DNA of 64,000 nucleotides, taken from the NCBI GenBank assembly GCA_964036045.1, contig OZ038388.1, positions 7,146,058 through 7,210,057 of the forward strand, given 5' to 3'. The notes below the pieces were generated by a model. That model saw only the letters and a program-made list of their open reading frames with translations. It searched no databases and was not told where the DNA came from. Shown piece after piece: positions 12,436-23,800 of this stretch (position 1 is the first letter of the stretch; each line of letters begins with the position of its first letter). The position numbers and the translations under genes were made by a program. This DNA comes from Eutreptiella sp. 'Long Island Sound 2002'. Lineage: Eukaryota; Euglenozoa; Euglenophyceae; Eutreptiales; Eutreptiaceae.

Positions 12436-15400
12436 ATGTCGACGCAAGGAGGGCATGATGCCCAATTTTTGGTGCCGCCACGCGAGGATTTGTGTTGTCC
12501 AATTTGCATGTTGGTATGCCCGCTATGCCCGCGTGCTACCTTCCCTTGGACAATCTTCTGCTATCCTCTTTGAACTTGCGACCTCATTTCGATGATGTTG
12601 TTCCACAAGTGCACGGGGGAGGGGGGCCAAAAACGGCTTTTGCCGTGTGCCGTGCCGTGCCGCTGGGCAAGGGGGGTGGGGGGGACTCCAAGGGTTGTTC
12701 CGCGCCGTGCCATCCAATTCCAACATTTTTGTTTGGTAGGGATGTAGTGTTGTTTCATGTAGAAACAACAACAATCGCACATCGCCGGGTGCTCTTTTTT
12801 TCTCGGGATCACACCACATCACCGGGTGCACTTCCACAATTGGGGGGAAAACAGGTTTTCCGAAAGTGATCGCGGGGGCCTATGGTGTGAAGAAATAGTG
12901 CTCTTCCGCAATGAATGGCCTCTATTGGCTTCGTTGTGTCCTGTGACTTCCGGAACGGTTTGGGACTGAAATGGTTCAAGGCCTTCATCGGGGATTGGTG
13001 TCTTTTTGCCGTGACCCACCCCTACTCTTTTGAGCACCATTTAACGTTGCCTTTTTGGCACCAAAATGGGTCAAAACGATGTCTTTGCAAAATGCATCGT
13101 GAACCCTACAAGAAGTTGCGCATTGTGGTCCATGATGCTAATTAGATATTCTTGATTGGGTCGCTCACAAAGAGAAAACCTAGCTAGCAAAGAAAAAAAC
13201 AACCATGTCATTGACAATCCCAAAGAATCTGCCGCGATTCCTTGAATTAAATTGGAGTGGAGTGAATGGTCTCATGTATCATTTGGGCCTTTATGTCATA
13301 TGTTTCGGGCTGTGGGAGAGGAGAGGAGGGAGGGAGCTAGAGTTGGCCCACCAGTGCGGATGAGCTTGTGAGCCTATGAGCTACAACGTGTACCAATCTC
13401 GTCGCGTGGTCGTGGGACGAGCGCCCCGCACGTTCCCCAACGGCATCAACATATTTCCATCCCGCTACCATTGAACAACATGAGCGGAATGCCTCAAAAC
13501 AAGCTAAATGCGTCATACTATGCGCAAAAACATCTTCGCATCCAATCATACTCAAGATTTTTGGGCACCCGCATCAAGAACCAAAATGTAAACATCAAAT
13601 CATGGGAGGCGTTGTGCAGCTATGACACCGAGCTTGTGCGCCAATTTGTGCGGCACACAAATTGCTAGCACACATGGGCGTTCCAAGCAGCGGTTGAGGT
13701 GTAGGTAATATTTTCAGTGTTGTGTTGACTACCGAGCAGGACAAGTACACCTAGCCAAGAACCAAAACCCAAGGCACAAAAAAATGGTCTGGACATGAAT
13801 GACAGGGGTGCAACGAAGCCGACAAGCTCGGTAGGCCAAACCGATTTGCAATTCCTATCCACTAATGCAATCATCGCCGAACAATACAACATCGTCCCCT
13901 TGGGTTCCAATTGTTGTTGTTCAGTGGGGAAAAACGACTTTCCGCACTTAAGGGACGCCAACAACAAACCTGCGGGCCTCTTCACGACACTTCGTGTGTC
14001 CACCAATCATTACCTCGGTTGTTGTGCGTTCCCAGGTGGCTCGCCAAGCAGTGGTATCCCTCGAATGTGGACATTTGTTTTGTGAGCAGTGCCTTGAGAG
14101 TACCATTGAGGTCCACCCTGAATGTCCATTATGTCGAATCCCTTTGGAACAAGGTTTGCCCTTGGCCTTTATTGTCACCATATTGTCAAGTCCGTGGTTG
14201 CGTTGCTCCCTTGCATCCACAAAGAACCATCGCCGTGAACATCAATACCGCAGGCAACCGCAAACCCGCAACAACTTCGAGATGTGGAGATGTGGGGATA
14301 CAAACTGCAGCTGCGCGCTCTAGGGGTGTGGCACACACATGGTGGATGCGCACCTTTAGAAGGAGTGAGGGTGCTAGAGGCGCCCCGCGTGTATGGGACA
14401 ACTCCACGAAGATCGCTGTCATTTGCATTGTTAAGTAGACATACGCTGTATTTGCATACATATCGGTAGCACACATACCAACAACCCAAACCGCGCCTAC
14501 ACAGCGCGCATGCAGGACATCAACCAAAGGGCCATATGTCCCTTGCGACACTGTTATAGGTGAGCCCATGGGTTTTTGACAAGCGTTCTTGTGCTTCCAT
14601 GCGAAAAACTCACGGGTCTAGCACACACACTATAGATGTGCGCTACACGGTCGGGCTACACATAGTGTAGCTCTGTGCTTTTTGACTTAGAAAGGTTCCA
14701 CTTGTGCGGACAAGTGTGGGCTACTGCCACTCGGGCAAGTCAACAGATTAGAATGATGGGTTCAGCGCACCTTTAGAAGGAGTGAGGGTGCTAGAGGCGC
14801 CCCGCGTGTATGGGACAACTCCACGAAGATCGCTGTCATTTGCATTGTTAAGTAGACATACGCTGTATTTGCATACATATCGGTAGCACACATACCAACA
14901 ACCCAAACCGCGCCTACACAGCGCGCATGCAGGACATCAACCAAAGGGCCATATGTCCCTTGCGACACTGTTATAGGTGAGCCCATGGGTTTTTGACAAG
15001 CGTTCTTGTGCTTCCATGCGAAAAACTCACGGGTCTAGCACACACACTATAGATGTGCGCTACACGGTCGGGCTACACATAGTGTAGCTCTGTGCTTTTT
15101 GACTTAGAAAGGTTCCACTTGTGCGGACAAGTGTGGGCTACTGCCACTCGGGCAAGTCAACAGATTAGAATGATGGGTTCAGCTCACCCTCACTTTTCGG
15201 AGTGCAAAGTAGATGTGGAAAATTGAGCATGCAGATACCCACACACAATCCTTTTTGCGTCTGCCTTTGCAAGCCCTTGACTTGCTTGATGACCCTTAGC
15301 ACGTGCACGCAATGCACCCATGTACAGCGGCCGGCACATGTTCTGTGCCATCTGTACCTAGCTGTCGCAACGTTGGAATCCTTTGTGTGGATTCTGCTGT

Positions 15401-17757
15401 GCTATGATCTGCACATTTTGCAGGAGACGTGCACAAGGATGTGCGTGCCCGACGCGAGATTGGCAACCTCGAAGTCATGTGCCCTGCTTCTGAAAGCGGC
15501 TGTGCTTGGCGGGGGGTGCTGTCGGATCTTGAGAAGCATGTCGATGAGTATGCATTTCCTCCATCACACACCCTCTTTGGCACTCACCTGCAACATCTCC
15601 CACTGCCCCTACAGAAGCAGGAGATTTTGCATGCTGTGAGATCCCACGGTGAGGGAATGCGGGGCGTTGTATGTGTTTGCGAGGGGCGTTGTGCAAGGGT
15701 TGAACGTCCGCTTTAGTCTCTCGGGGAGAAGTTGTATCTTCACCCCGGAACCCACGGTGGTTCGGACAAGTTTGGTGCTGTTTTGCTGCAGTGTAGTTTG
15801 CGAGCAGGTACTCGCTAGTACACGCCACTGCGAAACGCAGAGAGTCCGCGCAAACGGGCGTGGTTTTCGACGAGCCGTGGGGTGCACAAGGGAGTGTTCC
15901 CTGTGAACTGCATTCTCAACGATCTACAAGCATAAAAAAAAGCAACGAGTTCGACAAAACGGTGGATGGTGTGTGGCAGGTTGTGCCTGACGGCACGGTG
16001 AACAACGCAACAACAGCAACACTCCCTGTTCCCTGACCTGCCCGGAGAGCGACGCCGCCGCTTGGCGTCGGCGGCGGGGGTAGCGGCCGTGTCGGGCTGG
16101 CCGCGGGGACGAGCCCCGTTACTGCGCGCCGCGACGAGGGACGCGAGATGCCAAAGCAAGACAAGAACGCCGCGCCCCATGACACCGAGGGCATCGAAGG
16201 CGACAGAGAACCCGTCAGCAGACAAACCAAAAAGACTGACTCGGATCCCGCTCAGGATTGCCACCCAGACACGTCATTCCTCATATCCCTTTCCCCGTGC
16301 TCCCTGTGTGGAGGCCCCCGTGGGCGAGCCCACTGTGCTTGGTGTGTGCGCGAGGGGCCTCAGCCTATGGGCCACGCCGGAGCAAGTGCAGATGGGGGGG
16401 GGGGGGGCTGGCTTACGGAAACGGTCCTCTTATTGGTTGCTGACCCTTGAACCATTTGGTCGGTTATTGACTGAAGTGATGATTCCATGTTTCAGTCGAT
16501 GTGTTGTTGCACACGTACAGTGGGGAATGCTGTACACTTGGGGGCTGATTTTTCTTTCAAAACATCAGTGTCTCAAGGCTCTGTACAGCCCGGCTGAAAC
16601 AGCAAGACACGAGAAGAGGGACTGCAGGACAGGCGGCCGACAACGCCTGCAGTTGGGCTGCACGTTTCGCAGCGCACTTGAAACACTGCAATTGGTGCCC
16701 ATGGCGCAAGTGGTTGCAATGGCGACCTGTGCACTCTGCACACTACATTGCACACGCTGCATGCAGCATATCTGTTGTTGCATCTGCAAATTGTATTGCC
16801 AGAGACTTGGGATGGAGTCAGGACGTGCAATCATCCGTTACAGGGGGGCGGGGGGGGATTTCGGGCGGGGATAATTTCGTGGGATAATTTCGTCGTTAAG
16901 GAAGGTGGCAAAATTTCCCCCTTGCGAAATCTGGGGGCTTTGGCAGTGCAGGGTGTGTGTGAGGCAGTGTACGCTTTGGGATTTGCAGGGGTGGCGAACT
17001 TTTTCCCCTCCGAAGTGTTCCGCGCCGATCCCCGCACGAAATTATCCCCGCCCCCCCTGTAGAGATGCGCTTGAATCGACGTGGAAAACAAGAAAACGCC
17101 CAGGAATCGTTGCCGGAACGCTGTGCACTCCGCCGGCACTGTCACCCGTGTCTGAGCCCACCCCAATTGCGCTAGCACCCCCCCCCCCGTTTGCATGGTG
17201 TCTTTATCCGACACTGATTGCTGATGTCTGACTGACAGCTAGTGACTGTGATTGTCGGATTAATGTAGTCAGACATGATGCTCTGTTTTCTGTTTCCGAC
17301 ACCGAGTGTGTCTTGAGGTTTAACCTGGTTTGGCATAGAGAACAAAGATGCACGTATGCCTGACTGTGGAGTGCATTACCTCTGGTTTGCATTTGTCTGT
17401 TTTTTAATTAGGTCACACCCCCCACCGTTTGCGCTTTCCCAGGCCACACAGTTTGGCCTTCGCCATGCAGTCCCATGCCCCACGCTCTCTCCTCCCATCA
17501 CCCCTGCACTCCCTCTATGGCCCAGATACTGCGATCACACACTGGTCCGCTGCCCTATGGACCGGTGCATGAGCCGATTCCCGCGGCGGCTACTCAAGTC
17601 GCATGTCTGCCCCGTGGTCGACGAGTGTGAGGCTGAAGAGCGCCAGTGTGCCGCGGTCACGATCCAGGCGCTGGTGCGCGGCTGCCGCGGTCGCCAGCGG
17701 GTCCGTGAGTTGCGCCAGCAGCAGGAGCAGGTGTGGGCAGACGTGGCTGGAGCATGA
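12436..17757 (+). CDS. RING finger / TRAF-type zinc finger / IQ-motif protein (probable E3 ubiquitin ligase)
   Basis: Exons 12436-12513, 14036-14153, 15424-15547 and 17526-17757 join in phase through GT-AG introns. Translation starts at ATG 12436. Residues 21-59 form a C3HC4 RING: C21-x2-C24, C37-x-H39, C42-x2-C45 and C56-x2-C59, with LECGHLFCEQC in the core. The RING is interrupted by intron 1. TRAF-type zinc fingers follow: CPASESGCAWRG then LSDLEKHV, and CPMDRC (C116, C121) with H133 and C135. Next is a perfect IQ core, IQALVRGCRGR (I153-R163), then a Gln/Arg-rich helix. RING plus TRAF fingers is typical of E3 ligases acting at membranes or in signalling, and the IQ core predicts calmodulin binding. 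The final exon either stops at TGA 17755-17757 (183 residues) or splices at CAG|GTGTGG (17730/17731) into the phase-0 exon at 20870. The four exons are well supported; the 3' end is not settled. Confidence 0.87.
14348..15181. repeat. 417-bp tandem duplication in intron 2
   Basis: Two adjacent copies, 14348-14764 and 14765-15181, appear identical over the stretches compared. Each begins GCGCACCTTTAGAAGG and ends near GATGGGTTCA. The duplication lies wholly inside the intron between RING exons 2 and 3 and does not touch coding sequence. It is either very recent or an assembly artefact. Confidence 0.93.
16841..17059. mobile_element. TA-flanked MITE with CAGGGG termini
   Basis: A 219-bp element starting CAGGGGGGCGGGG and ending CCCCGCCCCCCCTG, flanked on both sides by TA (16839-16840 and 17060-17061). 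The subterminal inverted repeat includes GGGGATAATTTCGTG on the left and CACGAAATTATCCCC on the right. TA duplication and CAG termini are typical of Tc1/mariner-pogo non-autonomous elements. It lies in intron 3 of the RING-TRAF gene and has no coding capacity. Confidence 0.8.
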
Positions 17758-18491
17758 GTGCGGCAGGGGGGGTCTGCCGTGTGACGGGGGTATTGCCGTA
17801 AGGGCTGGGTGAGTGTGTGTGTTTGAAGGGGCCGGGGGGTGGGGCTCGATCGACCCCCTTCCCCGGCTCTGTCACTTGGGGAAGGGTCTGCCAAGCGGCC
17901 CCCATTTTTGTCGACCCACGGAATTCTGATGCTAAAAGGGATGAGGGTTTATTGTAGAAAGGATGAAGTTCGACTTTTCTAGGCCGGGACCGCGGGTTCC
18001 GTTCCATTTCTAGGAGCCAGAAAAGTTCGAACTTTCTGCTGGGGGTTCGACTTTAGGCTCTAGGCCTGGAAAAAAGTTGGAACTCTGTCCTTTTCTACCC
18101 TAAAAAGGAACTAAGGGCCCGGAACGCTCGGGTGGCCCGGTTGCGCGACCGGAGGAATTTTCGGGGTAATTTTCTAGACTGCGAAAAGTTGAGCATTTCG
18201 GGCCCTATTCCTTTTTGGGCGGAACAGTGGTGTTTTCAACTGTGTCTGCTCAGGATCTGAATTCAAGTGGTGTTCGAAATGGTGACCTAATCCCCTCAAA
18301 CCATACACAGCGCATGCAGAAGTTGGCACCAGGGGATTGCTAAGTGGCAAGTCCTCTCCCTGGGGGGGGCGGGGGGCAGGGAGCTGAGGCCACAAAACGT
18401 TTGCGTACCTCAAATCCCCTTCCATCCACCGGCCCCTTTAACAAGTTTCATTTTACCCCTGAGGAAGAGGGTCTTTCTGATCTGGTGGGCG

Positions 18492-18975
18492 GGACCCCGG
18501 CAACAACCAGCACATCCTCAATACGCCAACTATTGGGCGCCGCTGACGCGCAAACCGCACACCATGCCACATTCAGCACAGCCCCAACACACCAACTACT
18601 GGCTGCACACCAACCACTGGGCTCCGCGAACGCGGAAACGACACCGGCAGGAGCAACAGAACGCAGCGCACCGACGCAATATGCGAAGGGAAGAACGGGT
18701 GACTGTCCAGGGGCCCCGTAAAGAAACAACAACCCGGCGGAATTTCACACTGGGGTAGGCCAACATCCCCGAGGGGCTGTGTTGGCGGGTGCCGCTTGTG
18801 CGTTAGCGGTGCCTAGTAATTGGCCCCCCCATGTGACATTCCGTCTGGTTCTTGTTCCTTTACGGGGCCCTGGACAGTCACCCGTCCTTCCCTTCGCGTG
18901 TTGCGTCGGGTCGCTGCTTTCTGTTGGCCGCTGCGGCCGGTGCTCTTGCTGGTGTCGTTTCCGCGGGCCCTGCCA
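18492..18975. repeat. Dispersed repeat family C: two copies in inverted orientation
   Basis: The first copy (18492-18750, plus) contains two to three diverged units built around CCAACTA(T/C)TGGGC. They run through CGCGAACGCGGAAACGACACC to a tail ending near GGAATTTCACAC. The second (about 18786-18975) holds the same segments in reverse orientation, starting near ATGTGACATTCCGTC, but partly rearranged. The pair could fold into a long imperfect hairpin. Other copies are at 27484, 29449 and 37814. The frames stay open because of unit composition and no protein domain is seen. It lies within the intron between the 17.5 and 20.9 kb exons. Confidence 0.75.
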
Positions 18976-19673
18976 TGGCAAACCCACACGTCATGGCAAC
19001 AGCAGAACGAGAGGTACTTCCGTGTAACTGAACGCATTTGGTGGTCGACGGTTGTTTGCAACGTCAACTGAAGCTCAACCACCGGCGGTTGATCGGAACC
19101 TGATGACGTCTCTGAAGTGCAAAGAACGTCTGCTGAGGTTCCTTTTTAGGTTTAAAAGAATGCCGCCCTGACATTGCACGGTGCCAACCAGGGGATTGGG
19201 GGCTGTGAGAGCGGGACGGCCCTCCCCGTGTGCGCGACTGTACGCCTGCACGGCGGTCCATGGCCGCATTTGTGCTGCAGCGGTGCCCTGCTCTCGCTGC
19301 ATGGCACGGGGGGGGCGGGGGGGTCCGGCCTGGCGCCTGCGGCCTCCTGCCCCCCTTTTGCAGGTTCGGGACGAGCTGTAGAGTGGGCCCCAGTTCTGTA
19401 GGGTCGGGGGTGTCGCACCGCTGGTACGCCAGTTGTGCAGAGGGTGCGGTGCGTAAGGGTTGTGTAGGAGGTTGTGTAGGGGCTGTGTACAGGGGCACTG
19501 TACAGGACTTGCAAAGGTTTTGTGTTGGAGAGGGGCAGCACGCCAGCAAAGCTCTGTACAAAAGTTGTGGAGGCGTTGGGCAGGAGGTGGTCATGGAATT
19601 GGGGGGGTGCAACGCTGGCGGCGGCGGTCCCAAGCATAGCATTGCACTCCCCTCGCTGCCCCCCCCCCCCCCC

Positions 19674-19874
19674 CAGGAATGCAGTGGAAGGGGGGTGGAG
19701 GTACCACCCCTCCAGGGCGCCCAGCCTATGTCCAGCCACTGTCTCCCTGACGCCAAGTGCCAGCCTCAATGGCGTTTGTAACCGACAGTAACCGCCCCCA
19801 ACCGCTGTGGCAACCGCCTGTCTAACCGCTGCTGGGGTCGCCTCTGAGGCCCCTCGTCTTCTGATGCATCCCTG
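19674..19874. mobile_element. hAT-like MITE, family A copy 1
   Basis: A 201-bp copy starting CAGGAATGCAGTGG and ending GATGCATCCCTG. The interior is shared with copies at 24859 and 30376, including GTAACCGACAGTAACCGC. The flanks are poly-C, so the 8-bp target duplication is uninformative here. Intronic. Confidence 0.75.
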
Positions 19875-20610
19875 CCCCCCACCCCCCGCCCACGGTCCAA
19901 GAGCCGGCAAAGGGGGCGAGAGGCGTGACGCGGACCATGCCCCGGACGCCGTCGTGTTGCGTTGTCGGACGCAGGGGCGCCGCCTCGTCCTCGACCCCCC
20001 CCCCCTCGCGGGTCCCCCGGTGGGGGATAGCCGAGTGTTGGACCGCCTCGTCCTCCGAAGGCCTCCGTCGGCTTCCAGCTCGACCCTCGAGCGCCCCGAA
20101 CGCCGCGTACCCGGGTCACGCACGGGGGCGGGGGGGGGGGTTTGGGGGCAGTCAACGTCGTGTGGGAAACTTCGCGGTCCAAATTGGCCGCGGAACGGCC
20201 CACACAACACCCAGGGTCTTCCGCGGAATTGGCGCCTGTGGCTAAGCCCCACCGCGCCTGCAAAGCCCTACACACCACAACATTTCTGGGGGTGTCCGCG
20301 AAATTTACCGCACAAAATCCAGGGGCTTCCGCAAAATTTCACGCAACGAAATTTACCGTCGCGAAATTGACTTGGCACGACAACCCCCCACCCCAGGGCA
20401 GACCGCGCTCGCCGCAAACGGTGCAGAGCGCAGAAGGAGAACAAGGAAAGGAAGAACAGGAAAGAATCACTGTGGTTGTTAGAAGCCCCTGTCAGGAAAA
20501 TTATCCTGCAGATGCACACCCCAGCGCGCTCAAGTCAGTGCTGGAGTCGGCAAACCTAGCATGCACTCGGAGTGTGCATCTGGATGCACCTGGTCAACAG
20601 CACGGGCAGC

Positions 20611-20804
20611 AGCCCGTCTCCGGGACCGCCGACCCCGGAGTAGTCAAACAGGACAAGTCATCCGGGGGCTCCGTTGACACAACCAAAACACGTTCGGACC
20701 CACAGAGGGTCAGAGTGAGCAGTGGCGAGAGGCCAATAGGCGCCGCCAAAGGCAAACAAATAGATACCGAGGCCTTGTGCCAACCCCCCCCCCCCGCCGG
20801 GGAA
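20611..20804. repeat. Dispersed repeat family D, copy 1
   Basis: About 190 bp closely matching 38837-39002, from CATCCGGGGGCTC to GAGGCCTTGTGCCAAC. The 3' module (GCGAGAGGCCAATAGGCGCC onward) is also shared with the copies near 26.8 and 37.3 kb. It ends in a poly-C run about 65 bases before the acceptor of the exon at 20870. Confidence 0.75.
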
Positions 20805-20869
20805 GGGGCGTGACGGCGGTGGGGCTCGTTCGTGGCGCTGGCGCGGCAGGCCCTCCGCTTCTCCTTCAG

Positions 20870-23800
20870 GACGAGTCGTGGCAAAACGCCATGTACCGCT
20901 CGTTGATGAAGGAGCTCAATGAGGCCATGGCCCTCCCGGGCGGTGCAGGCCCTGACCCTGTCAGGCCCGCCCCCCACGTCCCCCCGCAGCCCTCGGGCAG
21001 GCCCGGGTCGCCGCAGGTCCAGGCCCTCCCCGCCAGGCCCGTATCCCCGCCGCCCATGTCCCCGCTGCCGGAGGCCGTCCCGGGCCGACCCGCGTCCCCG
21101 CAGGCCCATGGCGTGCCGGCCGTGCCGGTGTCGCCGCGACCGGCGGTGCCGCTGCCCCAGTGCGGCCCCGCGCCGGGGCGGTCGGTGTCGCCCCAGGCCA
21201 ACGTCCCGCCGGCGATGCCGGTGTCGCCGGGTGTGGCCGGCACCGGCCGCTCCAGTGGGACCGGGGCCCACTGGCAGTCCGCCCCGGCACATGCCATCAA
21301 CACCGCAAAGAAGGCCTCTCACAGTGCGCCCGGTCCCGCGCACGGTTCTGCATCGAAGCCCGTGCAGGCCCCGCGCTGCGACCCCGCGTTGACCCCGCCC
21401 CAAGACCGAGAGAGAGAGAAGGAGTGCCGGGGCGGCCGGGCCGACCCCAACACCAGCGCTCTGTCGGCGTTCATGCTGGACAACTCCCCCTTCTCCCCGT
21501 CCCACGCCGGCGAGCAGGCCCCGGCCCGTTGTGTGTCGCCCGACCTCAACGGAAGGGAACGGACGGGACGCGCCAGCCGTGCCTGGATGAGCATGTGCGG
21601 CCCCGCGGCTGCGGCCGGTGGCTCAAATAACGGTACCGGAGGGGGGACGGACCAGGGAGGGATGGGCGGGGTGCGGGGCTTCAGTTAGAAACGGAGGAGG
21701 GTGGTAGAGAGGGAGGGGAGCTGCTTCGAGTTTCAGCTCTGGTTGTGATTGTGTGTTCAGGAAGTCGAGGTGTAGTGTGGGAACAGATGCAGGGGGTTGG
21801 ATAAGAGTGCCGCAGGATTGTGCAGAGTAGAAAGCATAGCGAAAGCACTGACGGCACCCACCCCTGTGTTCTTGTGCTGTAAGCCCCCCACGGATGTTGT
21901 TGTGAGTGAGGGCACGCTTGTTTGGCGTTGTCGTCGGAAACAATCTTGACTTGGGCCGGATGGGGAAGGTTGCGCCGTGCGAAGTCGCCAAAGCGCGTAG
22001 TGCGGCGCGGGAGCAAAAATGGCGGATGGAGCAGATCCGTCACATTCGATGTCCACTCAACCGACTCGCTCTTTGAATCAATCTGAGAAGACGAGGGCCC
22101 CTGCAAAGTCGTGTGGCGCGCAACACATTCCTTTCTGTTGGCAAGGCAGGCACGTCCGGCCATCGCGGGGCGTCTGCTTCCCTTTGTTCGGTGTTCGTGT
22201 TTGCGTCTTTTGCGGCGTGGCAGTATGGCCCATGTGTGTCGTTGGGACACGGCGCAGGGGAGCTGCAGATCCCGTAGTGTTTTGGAGCAACAACGGCTGC
22301 TGAGATGGTGATGCAACGGACCCGAGGCGCCCGTCCGCACTGTCCGATCTGCCACCGACTCAGCGGGACAAGTTGCAAGGCCGCCCTGCACAGTGGACGG
22401 CCTCGGGCTGCCAATGGCGCAGTTCACACGTCTCTGTACTGCCCACGGGCTATCGCACGTGAATGATTCCTTTTCGCCGAGGCCCAGACGTCGTGTTGTC
22501 CGGTGCTTTGGAGCGTCCCCTTTTCCGCGCCACCCTCCCAGAGCACAACTCAAAGAGACGGATAGCGGTGGGGGTGGCGGGTCTGGCGGCACACCAACTG
22601 CGTTGGCCATGGCCGAGGGGGAGGGCACAAACGTGTTCAATCGTCCTGTTTGCCGCGCACGGGCGACGACACCCCACAGACCCACTGGCCACCGCCGCAT
22701 CCTTCTGTATTCTTCAGGAATGCCCCCGAGGTCCAACAGTCCCCAACCCGCCCTCGACCCCATCCAACGAGCCTTGTTGCGGCGCCAGCAGCCCACGGGG
22801 CTTCTACCCCCAGCTCCTCAGGTGCGTCTTGATCCCACCCTTCGACTGCGCTGTGGTGTGTTGGTGTGCCAGTCGTGTTCAGCGATGTGCTGCAACTCTT
22901 GCTGCGCTGGCCCACTTGATTCGGTCTTGGGTTCGCCATTCCGTCACTGAAGGCAGCCCGGGCTACGGCTGTTCCTGCGATGCCCTGGGGTTCGTGTGCT
23001 ATTCCCATCGTGCCTCTTGTGCCAGACGATGCTGTGCCTACCTAAAATGGGTCTCTCAGTTTAGGTTTTCTATTCAAAACGTCATTTTTTCCCTCGAGGA
23101 AATTCTTTCTGGTTTTGGGTGGGTGGGTGTGTCCGCCAGATCAATCCCCCCCCCCCCCTGTGGATAAGCCCATCCGCGGCAGCGGTGTCCAGGCAGCACC
23201 CGGTGTTGTCCCCGCAGTTGGCATGGCGTTGCCCAACACCCACTACTTCACATATTGCGCTCATCAAATGCCGGTGGTTACATTCTCCCCGTCAAACAAG
23301 ACTGTGTAGAGCCCAAGCCCCACGGGGGTGAGGCTCCAGGGGGGAGGCTTTGGGAAGGGCTGAGGGTGGAGGGCCTCGGCATGGATCCGTCGAAGTGATC
23401 AGCGGGTGACGCTACATCGGTCACCGAGTGCGGCGTGTACAGTGTGCGCCAGTCGGTTCGGTGGTGCTCCGACAATCGCCTCCGCTTTTCCGCTCAGACG
23501 ATGTCCCTTGACACTGCGAGCCCCCGTGGCCAGGCCCTCGGCCGCATCTGCGCCGAGCAGGCCCGCATCCTGCAAGAGATCCAGCAACAGGCCCAGAGCG
23601 CCCAGTACAAGAGGTCACAGTCAGGTATAGGGGTGGGGCCGTCCTGCCGCACGGACCAGGGGCCCTCTACCGCCGACGGAGGGGCGCCGAGGGGCGCCGG
23701 GAAGGGGGAAGGGGAGCCTGTCTGGAGCGTTGTTTGGTCGGACGGGGCTCACGTGTCCCGGACGAAGGCAACGAATGCATGACCCTCCCCTTCCCCTCAA

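Noticed and set aside
19152-20252. 366-codon minus-strand frame
   Set aside because: It runs through a MITE, poly-C tracts and intronic sequence in a very GC-rich region and has no domain. High GC alone keeps frames open.
20594-21505. 303-codon minus-strand frame opposite the proline-rich exon
   Set aside because: Antisense shadow of the GC3-biased plus-strand exon. Gly/Arg-rich with no motif.
21681-22796. 371-codon minus-strand frame
   Set aside because: No domain, no codon bias and overlapping alternative frames; it lies within a candidate intron.
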